Positions 1-10,886 of a stretch of DNA of 64,000 nt are shown piece by piece. Numbering within the stretch: position 1 is the first letter of the stretch; the number at the start of each line of letters is the position of its first letter. The stretch lies in assembly GCA_001599915.1 (NCBI GenBank), contig BCIG01000012.1, positions 434,001 to 498,000 of the forward strand. Reading direction: 5' to 3'. The stretch is from Symbiotaphrina buchneri (lineage: Eukaryota; Ascomycota; Symbiotaphrinales; Symbiotaphrinaceae). The notes under the pieces are model-generated. The model did not search any database and was not told the origin of the DNA. It saw only the letters and a list, made by a program, of their open reading frames with translations. Made by a program: the position numbers and the translations under genes.

Positions 1-717
1 CTCCTCGTTGCCCCGCCGGGGTGGCTGCTGGCGCTCTTCCCTTCGCGTCGACGAGGACGAGGACTGTGCGGCCGTCGCCGATCTGCTGCTGTCTTCGTAG
101 CCCTCCTTGTGTAGCCCCGGCATCAGCTTCTGGAGGATGTTGAGCTTGAATAACGACGACAAATCCGATATCCGAGCCGGTGAGATGAACAAGTCCTGTA
201 TTGACTTCTGCGTCTGCTCTGCCGATTGCTCTCCTGTGGGTAGTTCGTACGGGAAGGAACTCTCCGAGAGGAAATCCTTCACTGGTATATCGAACGAGGT
301 TGTCTTGTCGTCACCCATGCCGATGCCGAATATGACGGCTTTTCCCCCAAGCCGGTTCACCTTGATCAGGTATTCCATTGACGACTGCGAATGTGCATAT
401 CGAAAGGCGTAGGAGGAATTCGCATTCCAATCCGTGGGCAAAGCTTCGTTCGGTGATGGCTGCTCGCCGGGTTCTGCTTCCCTGTTAGCTCCATCTCCGT
501 AACCAAACGTAGGACAACGATCAGCGAGCTTACCTATCTTGTGATCCTCTCCCAATCCCAGCAGTCGAAATCCGACCGACGTCATGCAAGCATGGGCGAA
601 GAGAGCGACGGCGTCATACGGGCTCTTGAGCTGCGGTCGGGCGTCCTTGGGCAAGCTGGCTGCCATCAGAGGAACCAAAGAGCTCGCGCTCAGGGCTTGG
701 TCTTGGTCCCTCGCCAT
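1..717 (-). CDS. PI31-like proteasome regulator (partial, C-terminus off window)
   Basis: Proteasome inhibitor/regulator of the PI31 (PSMF1) family, which binds the 20S core particle. Exons are 717..534 and 473..<1, with an intron at 474..533 (GTAAGC donor, CAG acceptor) that joins in frame. About 219 residues are visible, covering the N-terminal PI31 fold: a segment reading SPYDAVALFAHACM, then GFRLLGLGEDHKI, then YAFRYAHSQSSMEYL and a DDKTTSFDIPV stretch. The visible end is Ser/Arg/Pro-rich, as expected before the flexible C-terminal half. The ATG at 717 gives the usual family start; the frame stays open upstream to an ATG at 849 (44 residues more), so the start is not certain. The gene is tandem with Exo84, on the same strand. 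The family call is made from sequence pattern and is fairly safe. Confidence 0.8.
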   Translation of the reverse strand, partial: MARDQDQALSASSLVPLMAASLPKDARPQLKSPYDAVALFAHACMTSVGFRLLGLGEDHKIGKLADRCPTFGYGDGANREAEPGEQPSPNEALPTDWNANSSYAFRYAHSQSSMEYLIKVNRLGGKAVIFGIGMGDDKTTSFDIPVKDFLSESSFPYELPTGEQSAEQTQKSIQDLFISPARISDLSSLFKLNILQKLMPGLHKEGYEDSSRSATAAQSSSSSTRREERQQPPRRGNEE

Positions 718-1082
718 CTTGAAAAGGTATTCGACTATTGTGATCTCCTGGCTGTACGGATCTGTAGGGTCTGGAACTGATTTCTTCTCTGGGTTGGATT
801 TGTTGAAAGTAGGTGTAGCTATCGTTAAAGGTCTAGGCACCAATCCCATACTTATGCGGGGAAGAGCTCCAGGAAGCTTGTGTTCGGTTGACGTATGACG
901 CTGTCGCCTACAGAACACTGCACAGAACAACAATGCTGGCAACATTGCCCAGTGCACTTGCGACAATATATATCTACCAACTGCTCTAAATACCGCTCGC
1001 AACTAGCCCCAGACATAAATGCAACACCAAGGTAGGTCATGCCGTCGTTTCCAAGTTAGTCCACGCTCCACCATATATTAGA
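718..1082. other. Intergenic: Exo84 3' end to PI31 5' side
   Basis: This 365-base gap holds the 3' flank of exo84 and the 5' flank of the PI31 gene (both on the minus strand). Bases 718-849 are an open in-frame extension of PI31. Nothing else is recognised. Confidence 0.5.
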
Positions 1083-3181
1083 TCAAGCAACTCCATCAAC
1101 CAAACTGGATTGCTTTCCAACCATGTCCTTGAAATCTAATCCAACCTCAGCCAGCATCATCGCCTGATCCTGCGCAGTCTCCATGCATTCCTTCCAAATC
1201 GGACTCTGTGGGTCGACACTGCTGAGCTGCCGCAGCAAGATTGTATTGAAGGCATCAAGATGATCCTTTGCCCACCTAACACATGCCGACATCATGGCAG
1301 GAGGAAAGCACGTCTGATATATGCTCGCCGTGTGCTTCATCATAGTGAAGCATACAAACGCAATCTGAAAGATGTAAAGCTTAAAGTCTCCTTCAAAGAC
1401 ACATTGCCTGCGTAGATATGATCAGCGTGTAGTTCCAACAATACTGTGGAGCGTCCTACCTGATTCTCTTCGTCATGACCTCGCTCCTGGCCTTCAGGAA
1501 CACCTCTCTTGCTCGATCTTCGTAGCCCAACCTTGTAAGCCAGCCTATGTTTCTTTGTGTAGCTTTAAGGAACGAATGCGTGTCCGCAAGTTGCGCCGCA
1601 ATCAGTTCGGCTAGCTTGGCCGCTCTTTCGTCCACTTTCACGTTGATTAAACTCTGAGCAGTCTGATTGCTCCTCAACCCCTTTGCGAGGCTCCTGAGCT
1701 TCTCTACTCTCCCGACGGCTCCGTCAAACCGCTGCAACGCAATTTCAATGTCTAGCTCATCGATTTGATTCTCCACCCAGCTGAAGCTTTGCTGCTTGCC
1801 GTCAACGTCGATCATCAAATCCGGTCTATCTCTGTAGTCGCTCGACATTGCCTGGTGAAAACCCGACTGGCTCAAACGGCCTGCATCTGGAGAGCCGAGG
1901 AAATTGATCGAATCTCTCTTACGGCTCGTATCTTCGTTCTCGGCGCGCATAGTTTTGCGTAGTTCATCCACTGTCTTCCTGAAAGTGAGTAAGAGGCTAC
2001 TCTTCTCAGTACCATCTCCCCTATCATTTCGGTACGTAAAGGCCTCCTGGCCAACCCTGATGCTTATTGTGTTAGCTACATCTTGTTTAGATGCTCTTGA
2101 GTCATTGGCCGACGTGGCACCAGGTCCAGAGATGTCCACGATATCAATATCTTGCAACGGCCAGCATCTTTCGGCAAAGAGCTTCGACGGTACGGGTTGC
2201 TTTGGGTCTTGCTGAGCAGGATCGATCCTCTTCTTCTTTCTCGTCGCGACCAACAGATGGTCGTTAAGTAAAAATATATGGACAGCACGGCGTGGCTTCC
2301 AGGTGGCCGCGTTCAGTTCGACCCAATGGCCTGATTCCTGCACGATATGCCGGCCAGGAACAGCTGGAAGGAACTTTTGTGAGCCTTCGACATTCTTCCA
2401 CAGTGACTGCAATTGTGTGCTCCACATAGCTTCCAGGTTAGCCACGGAGCTTCGGTGAGAATGCTTGCGGGCAATGGCTCCGCTGTCAAACGCCCGAGCG
2501 TCAGAACCATTGCTTCCACTCGAGGTAGTTTGGCTCAGGGCTGTAGTGAGTTCAGACATGAGGCCTCGCAGAGTTCTCATCTCCCCCTTCAACTTTTCAG
2601 CCTCTTTGCTGATTTTGATGAATTGAGTCCGGTTTTGAAAGACATTCTGCTGCAAATCGGTGGAAGTTCGAGTCTTGATCTTCTGGAGATTTCGTTGATA
2701 CTCCCGGATATCCTGCTCCGAGGCCTCTGACAATATACTCGCGACATCTAAAATACCATCAACAGCTATTAATGTCAAGACCGTGAACAAACATACATTT
2801 CTCTGGCCGGAGATTCGGATCTCGTAGAGCGTTGACGTCAATGGTTATGGGCTTTCCGCCTTCCGCACAATCTCCTTGGAAGCTGGGCCGGGAGCCAGAA
2901 GATTGCGCATACTGACTTGGTATCGCTGGGACCGAGGGAACTGGGGCAATGTCACCATATACCTCCGGAACATTCGTCACTCTCGAAGAGTATCGTCTTT
3001 TCACCAGATCCACGGCCGCGCCACCCGCTTGCGGACGTTCTCTCAGGACCGCTTGCTGACCGTTGGCTCCTGCTTCAGCATCTCTCGCTGAAGATGTGTG
3101 CGTGAAGTTCTTGGGTCCGCTGATTTTCGGTCTCTTGGTGCGCTTTCTGCGCAAGGAAAACCCCTTGGACTTTTCTTCCAT
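1083..3181 (-). CDS. exo84: Exocyst complex component Exo84
   Basis: Subunit of the octameric exocyst that tethers secretory vesicles to the plasma membrane at sites of growth. Exons are 3181..2797, 2747..1460 and 1407..1083; introns 2748..2796 and 1408..1459 close in frame to give 665 residues. The N-terminus (MEEKSKGFSLRRKRTKRPK, then GPKNFTHTS) is the characteristic basic start of fungal Exo84. A coiled-coil region follows (YVASILSEASEQDIREYQ, FIKISKEAEKLKGEMRTL), then a PH-like domain at roughly 280-400, and a C-terminal alpha-helical Exo84 domain ending in VGLDFKDMVGK. The start is the first ATG that yields this conserved N-terminus; an upstream in-frame ATG-less stretch was ignored. The gene is divergent from tom20 across 389 bp. 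Confidence 0.95.
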
Positions 3182-3570
3182 TATATCTGGCTGTGCGCAA
3201 AGTTTGTTGAGGCGGCTGCCTGCGTGCGTAACGTGGAGTAAGACGCGCTCATTACCAAGGAGGAGCAAGGTATGGTGTAGCTACCTTAACTGGCAAATGG
3301 AGCTCCTGGTTAAGGGGATCTTAACCGAAGTGTCGAAGCCTCCGTTGTGTCCGATTGGCGCTAGCGAAACTTGGAAGGAGTCCTTCGTAATCGTGCCCCG
3401 AGATGTCAAAAAATTATCCACAGCAACAATAAGGAGCTATCAACCCATCAGCCTACCTTTACGCACGAACCATACAACTTCCGCATTGTCCAATCTGCCT
3501 GTCTGATGAGCAGAGCCACCGCTAGGAAATAAATCGCTGTTCTCGACCTCGCCGTACACACATTTTCTTC
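3182..3570. promoter_or_regulatory. Divergent promoter exo84 / tom20
   Basis: This 389-base stretch separates two divergent start codons. It contains a TACCTTAA word (3282-3289), a reverse-orientation CCAAT pentamer (ATTGG, 3354-3358) and a pyrimidine-rich leader just before the tom20 ATG. No gene is seen here; the shared-promoter role is inferred from gene orientation. Confidence 0.5.
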
Positions 3571-4300
3571 ATGAAGACCTCGACCATCGTCGCCGCCTCT
3601 GTCGGCACCGCTGCAGTAGGCATACTCGGTAGGTTACCGTCTGTTATCGCTATCGTCCTGGGCCATACCTTTTGTCCCTGCCTATAGCTAGATGTCGACA
3701 CTTGCTGACGGGATGTGTCTGCAGCATATGCCGTATATTTCGATCATAAACGGCGCACGGATGTCAACTTCAGGAAAGCATTAAAACGAGATGCGCGAAG
3801 ACAAGCAAGACAAGCCAAGGAGGAGGCTGAGGCTCACGGCGCACGGCAGAAGGAAGCAATAAAGGCTGCAGTCATCCAGGCCAAGGAGGAGGGATTCCCT
3901 ACAGACGTTGAAGAGAAGGAGGCTTTCTTCATGCAGGAAGTTGCCCAGGGAGAGAACATGTGCCGGGATGGTCAGTCTCCAGACATTTCAATACACGCCC
4001 CTTTGGGTTTGGACAGTTGATACTGATTCTTTGGATACAACAGGCTCAGATCCCGTAGACGCCGCTCTATGCTTTTACAAGGCGCTCAAGGTCTACCCAC
4101 AACCCAAAGACCTGATTAGCATTTACGACAAGACTGTCCCCAAGGTACGTTGCAATTGTCTGCCACCATCGGCGGACCCAACATGCGCTAATATTTAACA
4201 GCCTATCCTTGATATTCTTGCGGAAATGATTGCTTCCGACCCGTCGTTGAACATTGGCGGTCTGGGTGGTTCTTCAGAGCCTAGTCACGGTGTGGAGTAA
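3571..4300 (+). CDS. tom20: Mitochondrial import receptor subunit Tom20
   Basis: Outer-membrane receptor of the TOM complex; it binds presequences of mitochondrial precursors. Exons are 3571..3628, 3725..3970, 4044..4144 and 4202..4300 (167 residues, all phases agree). An N-terminal membrane anchor lies at about residues 4-24 ([20 protein letters not shown]), followed by the charged [20 protein letters not shown] linker. The TPR-like cytosolic domain then contains [19 protein letters not shown] and [14 protein letters not shown], typical of fungal Tom20. The protein ends in a short Gly/Ser tail. The first exon covers only the anchor. Confidence 0.95.
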
Positions 4301-5208
4301 GGTCGGCTATATCTCGATTATCATCAAATGGACCACTGTCTGCTAGCGGCATGGCTCTCTTGTGTTGTGGACGGCACGTCTCTCTGGCAGCTTCAATCCT
4401 ACATGCATCACTCCACTTCTCGCAGTGTTTGAATCACATCTTGTGCATTGGAGTCTGGTGGATTTGATGGTTGATTCATGGGATGTAGATCAAGTGCTTT
4501 ATAATCTGTGTTTGGTAATGGAAGATTGTTGGACTTATATTTTGAGCCCCAAGCATTCTTTTCCCACGAAGCATACATCTACTGACAGCAGCGTTTCCAT
4601 CTGTGTATCTGCAATAAGACCGCCGTTATGCATAACATCATCCGTATACGTAGAAGCAGTGCTGATTGGATGCTGCAGAGAGACATAAAGAGAGTCCTGC
4701 TGGTATCTCATCTCCATTCCACTTACCTTTGATACGGGACCTCATGAGATCTCATATCAAAAGCCCTCTCACGTGGTTGGGCGGCTAAAAGAAAGATCGT
4801 AAGCTTTTGCCAAGCTTAACGCCCAACGATGCTGTCAGCAAACTCAGGCACTCTGTACGAAGCGTAATTTGCGGTCACAAATCTAAGCGTGTCTGTGCAC
4901 TGCGGGTCGCTTCTCATTATTCGTGCGGGCCTGATCTTCCTTGATTTCGGGGCCGTCCGTCCTATCCTCAACCCATGTCGTGGGAGGATTCCCCCATCAC
5001 CTTCCGACTTTCCTGCTTCGTTACGTCGGTCGAGCCATGTCCGTCTGCTGCATGTAGCACAGGTCGAAAACGGATTTTGCTTTCACTCCGCATCTTTCAG
5101 CCATTAATCATCTCTTACACTCGCTCTACATCCTACCTCTCCCATTGATTCTGCGGGCAGAATTGCGCAAAACACTCGCTTGGCGAACAAAATTAATATC
5201 GCAGCACC
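4301..5208. other. Intergenic: tom20 3' flank and GH72 gene promoter
   Basis: This 908-base gap lies between two genes on the plus strand. Scattered short open frames have no recognisable protein character. The 3' half should hold the promoter of the glucanosyltransferase gene. No repeat or RNA gene was seen. Confidence 0.4.
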
Positions 5209-6897
5209 ATGATACCGATATCTGTGAGTTGACGGCGGGCGGATAGCTTTAAAACTGTCGCAGTGCTGACCCCGGTCAAGAATCCCGCTTTCCTCGCCCT
5301 CTCCGTGCTCCTGGGCCTCTTGACGACCGCGGCCCGCGCGGTGACGCCCGTCAAGGTTCAGGGATCCGACTTTGTAAATAATGCCACCAGCGACCGGTTT
5401 CAGATCCTCGGCGTCGCGTAAGGGCCATTCCAGCTCGTCCAATTGAGGGACACGCTTACTGACTGCTCATTGTAGCTATCAACCCGGCGGTTCGTCAGGC
5501 TATGACCCCAGTGCGGGGGTGGATCCCCTAAGTGACGGGCCCACATGTCTGCGCGACGCCGCGTTGATGCAGAGGCTGGGATTGAACACAATTCGAGGTA
5601 TTGTTCCCAGTCAAATGAGCCTGCGCAAAGCAATGCTGAGGCCCTCGGACAGTTTACAATGTCGATCCCAGTCTGGACCATGATGACTGCGCTACCATCT
5701 TCAACGAAGTCGGCATATACATGCTCATCGACGTGAACTCTCCGCTGAGCGGGGAGAGTATCGACCGCAGCAACCCGTCAGGCTCCTATACCGTAAGCTA
5801 CCTGCAGAGGATCTTCTCTGTGGTGGAGGCGTTTCACAACTATCCGAACACTCTGGCTTTCTTCGCTGGCAACGAGGTTATCAACGATGACACAACCAGC
5901 GGGACTGTGCCTCCGTATATGAGGGTATGTTTAGAAACAGCAGAAAGTGAGGGAGCCGCTGACATCAATCTTCTAGGCTGTTACCAGGGACCTTAAAAAT
6001 TATATTGCTAAGAACTCTCCGCGCCAAATCCCCGTCGGTTACTCTGCTGCAGACGTCCGGGACATTCTATTCGACACCTGGGAATACCTGCAATGCTCCA
6101 TTGAAGGAGACACCGATAACATGTCGCGAGTGGACCTCTTCGGTCTCAACAGTTACTCCTGGTGCGGCGACGCAACCTTCACCAGCTCAGGCTACGATAC
6201 GCTGGTGGCAGGGTTTGCTAACACGACAGTGCCCGTGTTCTTCTCCGAGTACGGCTGCAACCAGGTCACACCCCGGATTTTCACCGAGGTGCAAGCTCTT
6301 TATGGAGTGAACATGACCGGAGTGTTCAGCGGTGGCCTGGTATATGAGTACTCGCAAGAAGTCTCCAACTATGGCCTTGTCGTGCTCAACAGCAATGGCT
6401 CCGCCCAGCTGAGGACCGACTACGACAACCTCCAATCCCAATATGCCAAGTTGAACATCACGGCGCTGGAGTCCCAAAACTCCACAGCCACATCATTGAC
6501 GCCCCCGGTGTGCAACGCTAGCTTGATCACCTCTTCTTCCTTCAGCAACAACTTCACGATCCCGGATATCCCGTCAGGCGGGCAAGATCTGATTAATAGT
6601 GGCATAAGTAATGCGAACGTTGGGAAGATAGTGACCGTCACGAACACCACCGTCACGCAAACAGTTCAGGACAGCAGCGGAACCATCATTACCCCGCTGG
6701 CTATCACGCCATTGGCTGACGACGAGAGCAATACTCCGAATAGCGCCAACAGTGCTTCCAAAACTTCTTCCAAGGCTAGCAGTACATCTGCCTCTGCCAC
6801 TCCAAGCGCTACGAAGAAGAGTGACGCCGGAGTGGTCGCGGTGAGACTTACTGAGCTCACTGTGGCGGTTGTGGTTGGAGTGGTGTGCGCGCTCTAA
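5209..6897 (+). CDS. GPI-anchored 1,3-beta-glucanosyltransferase (GH72, Gel/Gas family)
   Basis: Cell-wall enzyme that cleaves and re-joins beta-1,3-glucan chains. Exons are 5209..5223, 5281..5417, 5476..5597, 5653..5924 and 5977..6897 (488 residues). A signal peptide is formed across the first intron (MIPIS then a Leu/Ala-rich core ending AARA). The GH72 domain carries the acid/base Glu at about 166 (FFAGNEVIND) and the nucleophile Glu at about 273 (VFFSEYGCN), close to the positions known for A. fumigatus Gel1. No Cys-rich CBM43 module follows; instead a Ser/Thr-rich stretch leads to a hydrophobic tail after KKSDAG, a likely GPI signal. It is therefore of the CBM43-less Gel1/Gel2 type. The 15-nt first exon depends on acceptor 5280, preceded by a CTGAC branch site. 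Confidence 0.93.
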
Positions 6898-7316
6898 TAT
6901 ATCCGAAACGTTTCGTTGCATGCCTTCCACGGTATAGCACGGCTCCTAGATGCTCGTTGCCAGCAACTTCACTTCTTCTGTTCCATATTTGAAACTCTTT
7001 GGGAGACAGCGTCTTTCCGTCTCTGAAACGGCTTTATTGAGTTTCTGCTTCCTCGTTCGAAACGACCAACCCTTTGGAAAGGGGCTCGGTTTTCAAGTGC
7101 TGCACCTTGTTTGTACATAGCCATATTGGTGCGCACAATATGCATGGAGTTTGGTCGATGTGCCTCTTTCCGTCTCGATCCAATTCCACTTCGAGCTTCG
7201 TGGTCCTTTTACGATAGCCTTGAACAAGGTGGAAGCAGTGGGAGCTTCCGCGTCGACAGGGCTGTCTGGACGCAATATTGACCCAGACTGAGCCCAGCCC
7301 TTGAACGGTAGCAACC
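6898..7316. other. Intergenic between convergent genes
   Basis: This 419-base stretch holds the 3' flanks of the converging GH72 and GPN2 genes. I see no gene. Open frames on the minus strand here run into GPN2 in the wrong frame and are shadows. Confidence 0.5.
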
Positions 7317-8613
7317 TCAAGACTTTGACTTCCTGACCACTTTGATGCCGCTATCTTTTGGGGGTAGCGGCAAGCCGTCATAAAGCTCCTCGTCGCCTCC
7401 AGGGTCCTCATTGCGGGCAGCCTCCTCTTGCGCCTTGGCTTCGGCTTCCCACTGCTTTCTCTCCGCCTCATCATACTCTTCTCTCGCGTCTATCCACCGC
7501 TCCTGGATGTCTCTGACGTCCATAGTCGTAGTCCCTTCCCTCATGGCCACCTGCCAAACACTATCATTCGCACCCTCGGCGCTCCCAAAAGCATATCCGC
7601 CCGCCCTGTCGATTGCTTGAAGTAACTTCATCATACTTTTCTTGTCCTCCACGGCCAGTGTTTCAAAGCCAACCAGACCAAAATCCTCTATCAGCTCAAC
7701 GATAGCCTTGTTGAGTTTTTCGAACTTTGGATTTGTTTCTGCGGCAAGGTGCGGAAGGAGGTAGGATAAATCCTGTACTTCGGTGTAAAAGTCCAAGGAA
7801 AACGGTAATGGATCATAGTTGATCAGGTTGTCAATCTTGGTAAGCACATTGAGGTGCGGTAAGTCCATTTGAAGCATGCTTCTGAGGGAGAGAATGAGGA
7901 CGGAGATGTAGAGCGAAGGCTGAGTCAGGGCGAAGGAGTCGATGAGGTGAAGAACAACAAGCTGTTAAGCAGTTATGTCAGCGGATGAGACCGTGAGGCA
8001 ACTAAGGCCGGGTTACACACCCTATACCCAAGCTTTTGTAAACGGAAGAAGATGTTGCGCAGCGAAGAATGAGATGTATAGAGCTCGACTTGCCCAGGGC
8101 AGTCAAACAGAATGTAGTCCTCTAGGGTAGTACCTGATCAGCGTCTTGCCAACAGCGGAGAGATTATTGCGCAGGAATAAAGGTACCTCCAAGTTCTTGA
8201 AGCCCCTTCTCTAACCACTCAGTATTATGTTCCAGCTCCTCCAGTGCATATAGAATTCCTCCATTAGGCCCAAGCTCCTCGTGCTCCATGATTTCGTCCA
8301 GTGTGACAAGATCCCGCACATCCAGTGCGCACGGGTAGGATGTGTGATCGTTTGCCGGATCCAGATTGACCACAGAGCATTTCCTGCCGATGGCGGACAT
8401 GAACTGGTGCACTAGAAAGGTCAGAGGTCTGTTCTCGAAATATACAATACTGAGGTCATGGAGGGGCAGGGGAAGCCATACTTCCATCGCAGTAGGTGGA
8501 CTTCCCGGAGCCGGGAGGGCCGATGACCAGCTATTGACGGGCATTAGCAAGTAATTCACATATAACGAGCGTTTCAGAGCTGGGCAAACATGACGAACCT
8601 GTGCGAAAGGCAT
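7317..8613 (-). CDS. GPN2: GPN-loop GTPase 2
   Basis: Gpn2 is a small GTPase of the GPN-loop family, needed with Gpn1/Gpn3 for cytoplasmic assembly and nuclear import of RNA polymerases II and III. Exons are 8613..8599, 8530..8482, 8411..8187, 8121..8021 and 7961..7317 (344 residues). The P-loop GPPGSGKST sits at about residues 9-17, after a 5-codon first exon (MPFAQ). The signature GPN motif is in EELGPNGG, the G3-like DCPGQVELYT follows, and the G4 element TKIDN is near the middle. The C-terminus is charged (Glu/Lys-rich). It is divergent from BUB3 with only 156 bp between start codons. Confidence 0.95.
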
Positions 8614-8769
8614 ATTTCGGGATATAATCAAGAAGTCGGAGAGGGAGTTGCAGACCGAGGATGTCAATGATCGAGGATGCCAACGGAGATTTCCGTCCCA
8701 GAATTCAATATGTTTGTTGTCTGCGACACCTTTACAACTCCATAGATTCTCAAGCCAAGGTCATCCAAG
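8614..8769. promoter_or_regulatory. Short divergent promoter GPN2 / BUB3
   Basis: Only 156 bases lie between the two ATGs, so the promoters and both 5' leaders must be shared or overlapping. No obvious TATA box is visible. Confidence 0.5.
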
Positions 8770-9987
8770 ATGAGTTCAGGTAGGTCTGAGGGCTATATAC
8801 GTCCATATGAAGCATTTCTGATGGCCCTACAGCGCAGATCGAGCTCAGCGGCCCGCCTACGGATGCCATTTCGGCTGTTAAGTTTGCGCCCGGCGCATCG
8901 ACAAAGCTGCTGGTCTCTTCGTGGGACAGGAACGTCTATCTATACGACACAAAAGAAGGAGCAAGTGGGACCCTGATACGGAAATTGGAAAATCTTGCAC
9001 CTATTCTGGACGTTTGTTGGGGCAGCAACGAGAATGAAGCCTTCTCAGCGGGTCTGGACTGGGATGTCAAAAAGTGCGGTCTTCTTGCGGCAGCGCTGGT
9101 AATCTCACAGTGCTAATGAGAGCGTCCTGCAGGATAAATCTGGAGACTGGAGAACAGTCGACGCTTAGTACGCATGAAGCTGGTGTCAAGTCGGTGGTTT
9201 ACAGCCCAGAGAACAGTATGCAGTTCCTTCTGTCTATAAAGGAAGCATCCGCTCATATGCGTCTATAGAGGCACTCATTTCAGCGTCATGGGACAGTACT
9301 CTACATGTCCACTTTCCCGAAAATCCAAGATATCAGGCCGCCAGAATTCCCCTCCCTAGCAAACCATTCTCCCTCTCACTGTCTCCTACCAAACTTGTGG
9401 TCGCAATGGCCTCTCGCGCGCTTCACATCTACGACCTGAAATCCGTCGCGGTCCTCGCTTCGCAAACAAACGAGTCTCCTCCAAATATCCTTGAACTAGA
9501 ACCGCTACAACGACGTGAGAGCTCTTTGAAGTTCATGACCAGGGCGGTAGCCTGTATGCCGAATGATGCTGGCTATGCCAGCAGCAGTATCGAGGGGCGC
9601 GTGGCTGTGGAGTGGTTCGACCCAAGCCCAGAGTCTCAGTCCCGAAAATATGCATTCAAATGCCATCGGCAGACGAACGCCGAGGGTGTGGATGTTGTGT
9701 ATCCTGTCAATGCTCTCTGCTTCCATCCTGTGCACGGGACGTTCGCTTCGGGAGGAGGCGACGGAGTGGTTGCACTTTGGGATGGGATAGCCAAGAGAAG
9801 AATCCGGCAATACCAGAGATATCCAGCCAGTGTTGCGGCGTTATCCTTCAGCGGTGATGGTAAGTACCTGGCGGTCGGTGTCAGTCCAGGGTTCGAGGAC
9901 GGCCAGGAAGATATCTCTGAGGGCGCCGTCAAGGTCTTTGTGAGAGAGTTAGGAGAGACGGAAGCGAAAGGCAAAGGGACGAAGTGA
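8770..9987 (+). CDS. BUB3: Spindle-checkpoint WD40 protein Bub3
   Basis: Kinetochore WD40 protein of the mitotic checkpoint, partner of Bub1/Mad3 (BubR1). Exons are 8770..8779, 8833..9073, 9133..9215 and 9269..9987 (350 residues). The first coding exon is only 10 nt (ATG AGT TCA G). Visible blades include FAPGASTKLLVSSWDRNVYLYD, SAGLDWDVK, then ALISASWDSTLHVH, and a long VNALCFHPVHGTFASGGGDG block typical of Bub3 and its paralogue Rae1. The conserved VEWFDPSPE region with the KYAFKCHR motif favours Bub3 over Rae1. A Gly/Lys-rich tail ends the protein. Confidence 0.92.
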
Positions 9988-10271
9988 AGAGCTGGCCGGA
10001 TTCCTAACAGGCTGAGTAGATGAATCTTTCCTTTTCGGCTGGTTGGGGGCGTCCTCAGGGTCGGAGTAAGCTGGAAAGGCCGTTGTCTAGAAATTCCTGG
10101 CCTGTATGTTCCTTTCAGACCAAAGTAGGGCACGATTGCGTGATCGTCGTCCACTTCCAGTTGTGTAATACGGAAACATGGCCGTCAAGTCCTCAAGCGC
10201 TATGACGATACCATTTGCCATCATGCGGCCGTCCTCACAGAGACGGGAAGCCGAACGTAGGCAAGACACGG

Positions 10272-10886
10272 TCAATCCTCGATATCGCTTGTGCCATCAG
10301 TTCCGAAGACTTCATCATCTTCATCGTCCTTGCCGGCTTTAGAATGCCCTCCAGTCCCAGAAAGGCCCATGCCTTGTTCAAAGCCGGGTAGGTCTCCATC
10401 GCCGCCGCCGAGTAGCTTCGCAAGTGGATCATCATCATCCTTATTCTGACTCCTTCTAGCCCTCAGCAAGTCCGATCGTGCCCGTCTGATCGCCTCCTCT
10501 TCAGCCTTCCTTATCGTCCCAGAGACCCGCACCACTCTTAAAACGCACGGCGTCTCTTGCGGAGGAAGGTGGGTGATGAAAGTCAAGCTCGCCCACAGTA
10601 ATCGGAACGCACCGCGGCCGCAGCGGATAATAATCGTCGATGTCGCGGGAGAGAGGTATTTCACGGACAAGCTGCCAGAGAGCATGCCGACGCCGTAGTC
10701 CCCGAAGAGTTCGCCAGCGCTTGCTTTGATCGCGCGCATCAGAATTTGCGGTGTGAACGCGTCGGTGGTCGGCTGGTGGAATTGGATGAAGTCGGGAAGA
10801 TCCTGCTCTTGCCCGGTATTCTTGGAGATGGGGGCATTCGGGTACAGGATATTCACGAGCAGATATCTGTGCTTGAGACGCACCAT
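10272..10886 (-). CDS. POP5: RNase P/RNase MRP subunit Pop5
   Basis: Protein subunit shared by nuclear RNase P (tRNA 5' processing) and RNase MRP (pre-rRNA processing). A single uninterrupted frame of 204 residues starts with MVRLKHRYLLVNILYP, the diagnostic Pop5 N-terminus. The Rpp14/Pop5 fold follows (AGELFGDYGVGMLSGSLSVKY, then a hydrophobic strand TSTIIIRCGRGAFRLLWASL). The C-terminal 70 residues are charged and low in complexity, ending in an acidic tail (DDEDDEVFGTDGTSDIED). It is transcribed toward the end of BUB3, i.e. the two are convergent. Confidence 0.95.
   Translation of the reverse strand: MVRLKHRYLLVNILYPNAPISKNTGQEQDLPDFIQFHQPTTDAFTPQILMRAIKASAGELFGDYGVGMLSGSLSVKYLSPATSTIIIRCGRGAFRLLWASLTFITHLPPQETPCVLRVVRVSGTIRKAEEEAIRRARSDLLRARRSQNKDDDDPLAKLLGGGDGDLPGFEQGMGLSGTGGHSKAGKDDEDDEVFGTDGTSDIED

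Noticed and set aside
7034-7474. Minus-strand open frame overlapping the end of GPN2
   Set aside because: It is out of frame with the conserved GPN2 C-terminus and basic in composition.
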